Source of the DNA: Bacilli bacterium
Lineage (GTDB): Bacteria > Bacillota_I > Bacilli_A > RF39 > UBA660
NCBI GenBank assembly: GCA_017411235.1
Contig: JAFPMR010000055.1
Coordinates: forward strand, 1 to 11,231
Direction: 5' to 3'
Length of the DNA: 11,231 nucleotides
Part shown: piece after piece, positions 7,268 through 11,231 of the stretch
How the letters are laid out: each line of letters starts with the position of its first letter
Position numbering within the stretch: position 1 is the stretch's first letter
Notes under the pieces: generated by a model
Databases searched by the model: none
Seen by the model: the letters and a program-made list of their open reading frames with translations, nothing else
What the model was told of the DNA's origin: nothing
Program-made: the position numbers and the translations under genes

Positions 7268-8227
7268 ATGGACTACGATATCAAATTAGATTCTTTAACA
7301 TCTAAACAATCAGAATTTGAAACCTTAAAAAGTTCTGCTGAAGATATCTACAATGAATTTAACAGTTCATATTTACGTAGTCTATCATCTGAACTTAGTT
7401 CCTTATCAAATAACTTAAAAAAACCAATTGAAAGATTAAAAAAAGGTTATACAAACTCTAATACATGGTTAAAAAACTATGTAACAGAATTAAAAAACTT
7501 AGAAGATGAAATAGCATCATTTAGTTCATCTTCATTAGATAAACCAGTAGAATTCAAAGGTGAATTCGTTGATCTATTTGGTAAAAAGACAATGCCAATA
7601 ATCAAAACTGGTGGAGATATCCATGCTAACAAAGTACTAGATCCTAGTTTAACTGGTGTTATAGGTCAAGCAGATGGATCACAATTATTGGTATATCAAT
7701 ATAATGGTCAAACATTCTATATACCTAATACAAAGATTGGTCTAGATACTTATGCAGCATATATCAAGAAATATAAAATGTATCAAAATGCTGGCTTCCA
7801 AGGTGGTCAATGTATGTTATTGTCACAGTATTATGCATCAGACATGCTAAGTGGTAAATTTACTACTAAATCAGCAATGGATAGCCATAGTGGAGCACCA
7901 GCAGTTAAAATGAATGAGAGATGTCGTTCAACAAACATGCAAGATGTCTTAAACTACGTTTACCAAGAAATAAATGCTGGTAATCCAGTAGTTCTTCAAG
8001 TAACACAAAAGAATTCTAATCGTGGAGCAAGACACTTAGTAACAATGGTAGGATATACTACTGATGTAAAAAGTGCTCAAGATTTAACTCCAGATAAGAT
8101 CTTAGTTCTAGACTGTGTAGATGGTAAAGTCCAAACACTTGCTGAAAGAAATAGACGTCTATTTAATCAAGGGGGAACATATCAAGCACTTGGGCCAACT
8201 GAAAGATTTAAATCTTCAATTGCTTAG
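7268..8227 (+). CDS. T7SS-type effector: shared helical export domain plus papain/C39-like cysteine peptidase
   Basis: The protein has 319 residues. Residues 1-121 are the same helical domain and linker as in the effector encoded at 4040: the first eight residues are identical, LKKGYTNSNTWLKNYV matches exactly, and residues 95-121 are identical. After this the sequence is unrelated. Residues about 135-319 look like a papain-fold cysteine peptidase of the C39 type: FQGGQCMLLSQYYASD (177-192) with Cys182 as nucleophile, NRGARHLVTMVGYT (251-264) with His256, and DKILVLDCVDG (276-286) with Asp282 as the third residue. The substrate could be a protein or peptidoglycan cross-link; the sequence does not decide. 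It follows the 137-residue helper by 14 bases. No rho-independent terminator with a proper T tract follows, so transcription may run on into the Esx pair. Together with the lysozyme effector it shows one export module carrying different enzymes. Confidence 0.8.
   Translation: MDYDIKLDSLTSKQSEFETLKSSAEDIYNEFNSSYLRSLSSELSSLSNNLKKPIERLKKGYTNSNTWLKNYVTELKNLEDEIASFSSSSLDKPVEFKGEFVDLFGKKTMPIIKTGGDIHANKVLDPSLTGVIGQADGSQLLVYQYNGQTFYIPNTKIGLDTYAAYIKKYKMYQNAGFQGGQCMLLSQYYASDMLSGKFTTKSAMDSHSGAPAVKMNERCRSTNMQDVLNYVYQEINAGNPVVLQVTQKNSNRGARHLVTMVGYTTDVKSAQDLTPDKILVLDCVDGKVQTLAERNRRLFNQGGTYQALGPTERFKSSIA
7550..7629 (+). repeat. Direct repeat copy 2: linker of the cysteine-peptidase effector
   Basis: This is the second copy of the repeat at 4325-4404, about 3.2 kb downstream in the same orientation; its four differences are all silent. 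It marks the border after which the two effectors stop resembling each other. Recombination between the copies would delete the three genes between them or swap C-terminal modules. Confidence 0.9.
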
Positions 8228-8249
8228 TGTAAAAAAAATAATAAAAAAA

Positions 8250-8275
8250 TTGACAAGTAATTGTCACTTTACTTG
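8250..8275. promoter_or_regulatory. Nested inverted repeats upstream of the Esx pair, possible operator
   Basis: TGACAAGTAATTGTCA (8251-8266) is a 6-bp inverted repeat around GTAA. Overlapping it, CAAGTAA (8254-8260) is also inverted as TTACTTG (8269-8275), so two mutually exclusive hairpins are possible. TTGACA at 8250-8255 is a perfect -35 word, and the right arm overlaps the TTGAAT -35 of the promoter below. On the plus strand no T tract follows, so it is a poor terminator for the effector genes. On the minus strand A-tract complement follows, giving a terminator-like shape. Binding site for a dimeric regulator is an inference. Confidence 0.4.
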
Positions 8276-8301
8276 AATAATAAAGAATATCATAATATAA
8301 T
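8273..8301 (+). promoter_or_regulatory. Predicted promoter of the Esx pair
   Basis: TTGAAT (8273-8278), a 17-base spacer, and a perfect TATAAT (8296-8301) give a standard vegetative promoter about 27 bases before the ribosome site AAGGAGG (8319-8325). This is the only promoter in the window with a recognisable -35 at ideal spacing, consistent with high expression of the Esx proteins. Confidence 0.7.
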
Positions 8302-8333
8302 TTAATTATAGTGAACATAAGGAGGAAATGGAA

Positions 8334-8627
8334 ATGAACGGAACATTAAATGTTGACACAGGTAGTTTAAATGGTGTAGGAAACAGTATTAGCGATGTAG
8401 CTGCTCAAGTTAGAGACATTTATACTAAACTACAAAATACAATCAATGCAGTTACTGCAAACGATTCATGGAAAGGCGCAGCATCTTCAGCATTCTTAGA
8501 AAAATTCGAAGCAATTAGACCAGAGTTTGAAAGAGACTTAGCTAGTCTAGAAGACTTAGGACCAACAATTAGAGAAGTAGCTTCAGGTTACGAAGCAGCT
8601 GAAGACGATAATGTTGCAATGATGTAG
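8334..8627 (+). CDS. WXG100-family protein (EsxA-like), first of a tandem pair
   Basis: The 97-residue protein is a helical hairpin with Trp46-Lys-Gly48 in NDSWKGAASSAF and a C-terminal YEAAE that fits the YxxxD/E type VII secretion signal. There is no signal peptide and no enzyme domain, as expected for a classic secreted Esx protein. I chose ATG 8334 over the in-frame ATG at 8328: GGAGG ends at 8325, which is 8 bases from 8334 but only 2 from 8328. It has its own promoter and is followed 11 bases later by a second WXG100 gene, the usual arrangement for an obligate heterodimer. Codon choice is cleaner and the composition more Ala/Asp-rich than in the surrounding genes, in keeping with strong expression. 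Confidence 0.9.
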   Translation: MNGTLNVDTGSLNGVGNSISDVAAQVRDIYTKLQNTINAVTANDSWKGAASSAFLEKFEAIRPEFERDLASLEDLGPTIREVASGYEAAEDDNVAMM

Positions 8628-8638
8628 GAGGTTAAATT

Positions 8639-8947
8639 ATGGACGGACAAGTAAGATATAATTCATTACAAGAAGCAGTTGATGCATTAAACAAATATGC
8701 ACAACAACTAGATGACCCAATTGATCAATTCTTAAATCAATCAAATCAAATTGGTGAAGACGGAGCTGCAGCTTGGGGTGGTACTGCTGCTGAATCAGTA
8801 GTTCCAGTATTACAAAAGATTAAAGCTGATATAGTTCAATTACAAGGAGCTAGTGCTGAATTCTCTGAAAATGTTAACAGATCTCTTACAAATTACGAGA
8901 ACGCAGACGCACAAAATACTGCTGCTGTTAACAACGTAGTAGGATAA
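8639..8947 (+). CDS. WXG100-family protein (EsxB-like), second of the tandem pair
   Basis: This 102-residue helical hairpin carries Trp46-Gly-Gly48 in AAAWGGTAAES and YENAD (YxxxD/E signal) near the C-terminus. AGGAGGT at 8626-8632 overlaps the stop codon of the previous gene and sits 6 bases before ATG 8639, so the two are coupled in equal amounts. It is probably the dimer partner of the preceding protein. Sequence identity between the two is low outside the WXG turn, which suits a heterodimer better than a recent duplication. The pair ends at a strong terminator, making a compact bicistronic unit downstream of the effectors. Confidence 0.9.
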   Translation: MDGQVRYNSLQEAVDALNKYAQQLDDPIDQFLNQSNQIGEDGAAAWGGTAAESVVPVLQKIKADIVQLQGASAEFSENVNRSLTNYENADAQNTAAVNNVVG

Positions 8948-8952
8948 GAAAT

Positions 8953-8979
8953 AAAGTAGAGTTAACTCTACTTTTTTTA
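8953..8979 (+). terminator. Rho-independent terminator after the Esx pair
   Basis: AAAGTAGAG (8953-8961) pairs perfectly with CTCTACTTT (8966-8974) around a TTAA loop, followed by T to 8979. It is the strongest hairpin on the plus strand of this region and separates the Esx pair from the membrane-protein unit. Confidence 0.88.
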
Positions 8980-8991
8980 TGCCCTAAAATT

Positions 8992-9000
8992 TGTTATAAT
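8992..9000 (+). promoter_or_regulatory. Predicted extended -10 promoter of the membrane-protein unit
   Basis: TGTTATAAT is identical to the box at 4008-4016. It lies 13 bases after the terminator and 23 bases before ATG 9024, and predicts a leader of only about 17 bases. The ribosome site that follows is weak (GGAAAG near 9007-9012, or AGTGAT near 9014-9019). Confidence 0.65.
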
Positions 9001-9023
9001 AAAATCGGAAAGATAGTGATAAC

Positions 9024-9869
9024 ATGGTATCAAAATTCATAGATGACATAAAATATTTCTTTGACCGTCTTTTTGATAGAGAAGGTAAACCATTACTAAT
9101 GCTAAGTATTATAGGTTGTGTAATGGCTGTCTTAGAAATAATAATCTTTTTATTTATAATAAGAAATGCTACAAAATTAAATGTTCCTTTTCTTGTTATC
9201 TATATATACTTTTTATACTTTGTTAATCGTTTCCTAATTAGAGGAATCCAATTCCTTTTAGTTAGATTTAATATAATAAAATATCAAGAAGATAATTATG
9301 TCTATTCTGAAGATGATACTAGTAATCAAATAAGAAGATATAATGCTAGTGTTTATATCAAAGAAAGAGATCGTTACGAAGCTACTATTGTATATATAGT
9401 AACATTAGTCATCTTCTTATTAATCATCTTAAACTTTGCTTTAAACGCTAACAAAATACTAATCCTAATCTTAGGTTTATTATTCTTAATACCTTTCTTA
9501 ATAATGTTAAAAGATCCTTATGAAATAATAACTGTAGATGTTAATGAACAAGATAAAAAAGATATGACTAAGAAAGACTTTGTTGAAGACTTCTTAGATC
9601 AAATATTTAAAGAAAAACAAATAACATCACTAGAAGAACTTCCAGGTGAAGAACCAATAGTAAATAACTATACAGAGCAACAATACTATGCTCAAGAACA
9701 ACAATACTATAATCAATTAAATCAAGAACAATATCAGCAATACGAGCAAGGACAACAAGTAGTAGATTATCCACAATACCAGAACACCTATGCCCAAACT
9801 AATCCTAATGATATCAATCAACAAATTGATAACAATGAAATAACTGGTCAATGGTGGCAACAACAATAG
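9024..9869 (+). CDS. Four-helix membrane protein with Gln/Tyr-rich cytoplasmic-type tail, unknown family
   Basis: I do not recognise this 281-residue protein. Hydrophobic segments at about 24-46, 54-80, 119-140 and 144-162 predict four membrane helices in two hairpins separated by a charged, Tyr-rich loop (85-118). After the last helix comes an acidic/basic stretch with KKDFVEDFLDQIFKEKQI (183-200). A low-complexity tail (about 217-260) follows, dominated by Gln, Tyr and Asn with QQYY repeated, and the protein ends in GQWWQQQ. An even number of helices places both ends on the same side, probably inside. It heads a three-gene unit with a promoter right behind the Esx terminator. A role with the secretion locus is possible from position only: it does not match the single-pass EssB or the multi-domain EsaA/EssC components. 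Confidence 0.7.
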   Translation: MVSKFIDDIKYFFDRLFDREGKPLLMLSIIGCVMAVLEIIIFLFIIRNATKLNVPFLVIYIYFLYFVNRFLIRGIQFLLVRFNIIKYQEDNYVYSEDDTSNQIRRYNASVYIKERDRYEATIVYIVTLVIFLLIILNFALNANKILILILGLLFLIPFLIMLKDPYEIITVDVNEQDKKDMTKKDFVEDFLDQIFKEKQITSLEELPGEEPIVNNYTEQQYYAQEQQYYNQLNQEQYQQYEQGQQVVDYPQYQNTYAQTNPNDINQQIDNNEITGQWWQQQ

Positions 9870-9880
9870 GAGAGTGATTT

Positions 9881-10159
9881 ATGGATAACTATTTATTACC
9901 AGATTGGCAAGATAAATCTAAACTAGAAAAAATACTAACTATTCTTAGTATAGTATTTGCAATAGTGATAGCAGTATCAATAATCATAACTCTTGCTACT
10001 AAACATAACTTATATTTTATTTATTACACATTTATATTCTTATTCCTTACATCACAAGGAATAGAATATTGGAAGTATAATAAACCAATAGCTATAACAG
10101 AATTTATTTGTGCTATCTTCTTCTTAGTAGCAGATATAATAATGATAGTAAAGAAATAA
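9881..10159 (+). CDS. Small three-helix membrane protein, unknown function
   Basis: This 92-residue protein has a short polar N-terminus and three hydrophobic segments at about 17-39, 44-61 and 70-90, ending in KK. The motif SQGIEYWKYNKP between helices two and three is reminiscent of small Firmicutes membrane proteins such as DUF3953, but I cannot confirm the family. AGGAGAGTG (9868-9876) overlaps the stop of the preceding gene, and the start lies 11 bases after it, so the two membrane proteins are translationally linked and may form one complex. Small multi-pass proteins beside secreted effectors are sometimes immunity factors. Nothing in the sequence proves that here. Confidence 0.7.
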   Translation: MDNYLLPDWQDKSKLEKILTILSIVFAIVIAVSIIITLATKHNLYFIYYTFIFLFLTSQGIEYWKYNKPIAITEFICAIFFLVADIIMIVKK

Positions 10160-10172
10160 AAGGAGGATTCCT

Positions 10173-11057
10173 ATGAAAGCAAAATACAACAATATCACAG
10201 TACCATATCAGTACTTTGATAAGAAAAGAAACTATACATACTATGTCTATAAAAACAAAGAATATCATGATCCAGCTAAAGTTTTTAAAGCTTTTGTAGG
10301 TTCTTATCTAACATATCATTTTGAAGTAAAAGAAAAAGAAATCGAAGTACATAATCTAAGCGAAGTCTTAGATAATCTACTTAGATTTCCAGATACCTTC
10401 AAAATACCTACAAAGTATAAAGAAGAATATAGTGAATTAGAATATAACTATATTAAAGGCTTATTAGATGATATTAAAAAAGATACCTTAAAAATAAACT
10501 ACAATCCAGAATTTAACTATTCTAAACATGATTTTAAAACAGGTAAAATATATAAATTCTGTCGTGAAATAGATAAAAAATATAATGATGTTGTTGTACC
10601 TAAACGTATCAAAGATCGTATATTCAATAACGATTACTACGTAGTAGGTGGTGTAGCATATGAATCTATTTATAGAGCACTAGATGTTGTCTATGAAGGA
10701 GAAATGCATTATCTATTTGGTGGTACTAAGAATCATAACAATCGTTCATATAGTGAAGTACATAACTTTGATGATTTATTAACACAAGTATTTAAAAAAT
10801 CAACTAAGTTTATTATCCATGTTCATCAACAAGAATACTATAGTAAACAAGAATTAGAATTCTTACAATTACTAGCAGATAAAATAAATGAAATGGGCTT
10901 TAAAAGTATTGAACCTAAATATGAAGAAGAATATACAGAAGAATATAACATGTTAAAAGATCAACATCGTTATCTAGGTATCTTACTAAATAATATAAAA
11001 TATTATCTAAAACAAAAAAGACATGAAAGAGCAGTCTTAAAAAGTCATAAAATATAA
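10173..11057 (+). CDS. Conserved-looking soluble protein of unknown function
   Basis: The product has 294 residues and I do not recognise it. It has no signal peptide or membrane segment, is rich in Tyr, Lys and Glu, and has a single Cys (130). The N-terminal ~100 residues look mixed, with a basic Tyr-rich start (KKRNYTYYVYKNKEY, 17-31). The centre has a segment YYVVGGVAYESIYRALDVVYEGEMHYLFGG (155-184) followed by an Asn/His-rich loop. A buried strand KFIIHVH (212-218) then leads into a long helix (about 224-240), and the C-terminus is basic and helical (265-294). It starts 13 bases after the small membrane protein with a perfect AGGAGGA (10161-10167) and is last in its unit, before a bidirectional terminator. 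Its style (Tyr/Lys/Asn-rich, cytosolic) resembles that of the 899-residue peptidase rather than the secreted proteins. Confidence 0.7.
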   Translation: MKAKYNNITVPYQYFDKKRNYTYYVYKNKEYHDPAKVFKAFVGSYLTYHFEVKEKEIEVHNLSEVLDNLLRFPDTFKIPTKYKEEYSELEYNYIKGLLDDIKKDTLKINYNPEFNYSKHDFKTGKIYKFCREIDKKYNDVVVPKRIKDRIFNNDYYVVGGVAYESIYRALDVVYEGEMHYLFGGTKNHNNRSYSEVHNFDDLLTQVFKKSTKFIIHVHQQEYYSKQELEFLQLLADKINEMGFKSIEPKYEEEYTEEYNMLKDQHRYLGILLNNIKYYLKQKRHERAVLKSHKI

Positions 11058-11083
11058 AAGAGTTTACTTAGTAAACTCTTTTT
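11056..11083. terminator. Bidirectional terminator between convergent genes
   Basis: AAAAGAGTTTAC (11056-11067) pairs with GTAAACTCTTTT (11071-11082) over a TTA loop, a 12-bp stem. T runs follow on the plus strand (to 11083), and the minus strand continues into TATATTTTA, so it can stop transcription from both sides. The stop codon of the minus-strand gene lies inside the stem. Confidence 0.85.
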
Positions 11084-11231
11084 CTAATTCTAAATCACTT
11101 TCATATAAATCAGCTAAACCAAAGAAATTCTTAATACGATATAACATCTTTCTTTTCTTATCGATAATCTTCTCTGTAGGAGTTTCAATATTCTTCCTTG
11201 ATTTCATAACATAATCTTCTAATACTTGTTC
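11064..11231 (-). CDS. C-terminal end of a minus-strand gene, unknown product
   Basis: Reading the minus strand from the right edge gives an uninterrupted frame of 55 residues ending at TAA (plus-strand 11064-11066). The visible protein is charged and helical-looking, with basic KKRKMLYRIKNFFGLADLY in the middle and an acidic end, ESDLELEKEFTK. The gene continues beyond the window. Support comes from the clean frame to the edge, codon choice like that of the other genes, and the stop codon sitting in a convergent terminator, the normal layout for two facing genes. No family can be assigned from this fragment. Confidence 0.7.
   Translation of the reverse strand, partial: EQVLEDYVMKSRKNIETPTEKIIDKKRKMLYRIKNFFGLADLYESDLELEKEFTK

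Noticed and set aside
8221..8275. Rho-independent terminator at the end of the effector run on the plus strand
   Set aside because: A hairpin is present but the following bases are CACTTTACTTG, not a T tract. It is listed as a possible operator instead.
1..11231. CRISPR array, tRNA, rRNA, insertion sequence, riboswitch
   Set aside because: No regularly spaced repeats, tRNA cloverleaf, transposase or long structured leader was seen. Intergenic gaps are at most about 110 bases.

Overview
The window comes from an AT-rich Gram-positive bacterium of the Firmicutes/Bacillota-Mollicutes type. The evidence is the strong A/T bias in third codon positions (TTA/CTA Leu, AGA Arg), Shine-Dalgarno sites of the AGGAGGTG class, short A/T-rich hairpin terminators, and several WXG100 proteins, the hallmark of the Firmicutes/Actinobacteria type VII (ESX/Yuk) secretion system (T7SS). 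Trp is read as TGG and no gene needs TGA as a sense codon, so the standard bacterial code fits. None of the 14 genes whose stop is visible ends in TGA. I cannot name the species.

Layout. (1) 1-1165: the 3' end of a MerR-family regulator, then a DUF362-family protein, ending in a hairpin terminator. (2) 1245-3944: a single-gene unit for an 899-residue predicted cytosolic zinc metallopeptidase (HELNH plus NEGLTE), with its own promoter and terminator. (3) 4040-8227: the centre of interest, a five-gene run of predicted T7SS substrates and helpers. These are an effector with a phage-tail-lysozyme-like C-terminus, a WXG100 protein, a 544-residue WXG100-CHAP fusion, a small WXG-like helper, and an effector with a papain/C39-like cysteine peptidase C-terminus. 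The first and last effectors share nearly the same N-terminal ~121 residues and then switch to unrelated enzymes. (4) 8334-8947: a tandem pair of WXG100 proteins (EsxA/EsxB-like) with their own promoter, a palindromic element upstream and a strong terminator. (5) 9024-11057: a third unit with a four-helix membrane protein bearing a Gln/Tyr-rich tail, a small three-helix membrane protein and an unrecognised 294-residue soluble protein. (6) 11064-11231: the 3' end of a minus-strand gene, converging on a shared bidirectional terminator.

How it may work together (inference). Regions 3 and 4 look like a modular set of cell-wall-active or proteolytic T7SS effectors. A constant helical export domain or a WXG100 domain is joined to interchangeable enzymes, interleaved with small helical partners, and followed by an abundant Esx pair. 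The secretion ATPase (EssC/YukB) and the other membrane components are not in the window, and no immunity gene is recognisable. Whether these are antagonistic toxins or exported cell-wall remodelling enzymes is therefore open. The membrane proteins of region 5 are the nearest unassigned candidates for accessory or protective roles.
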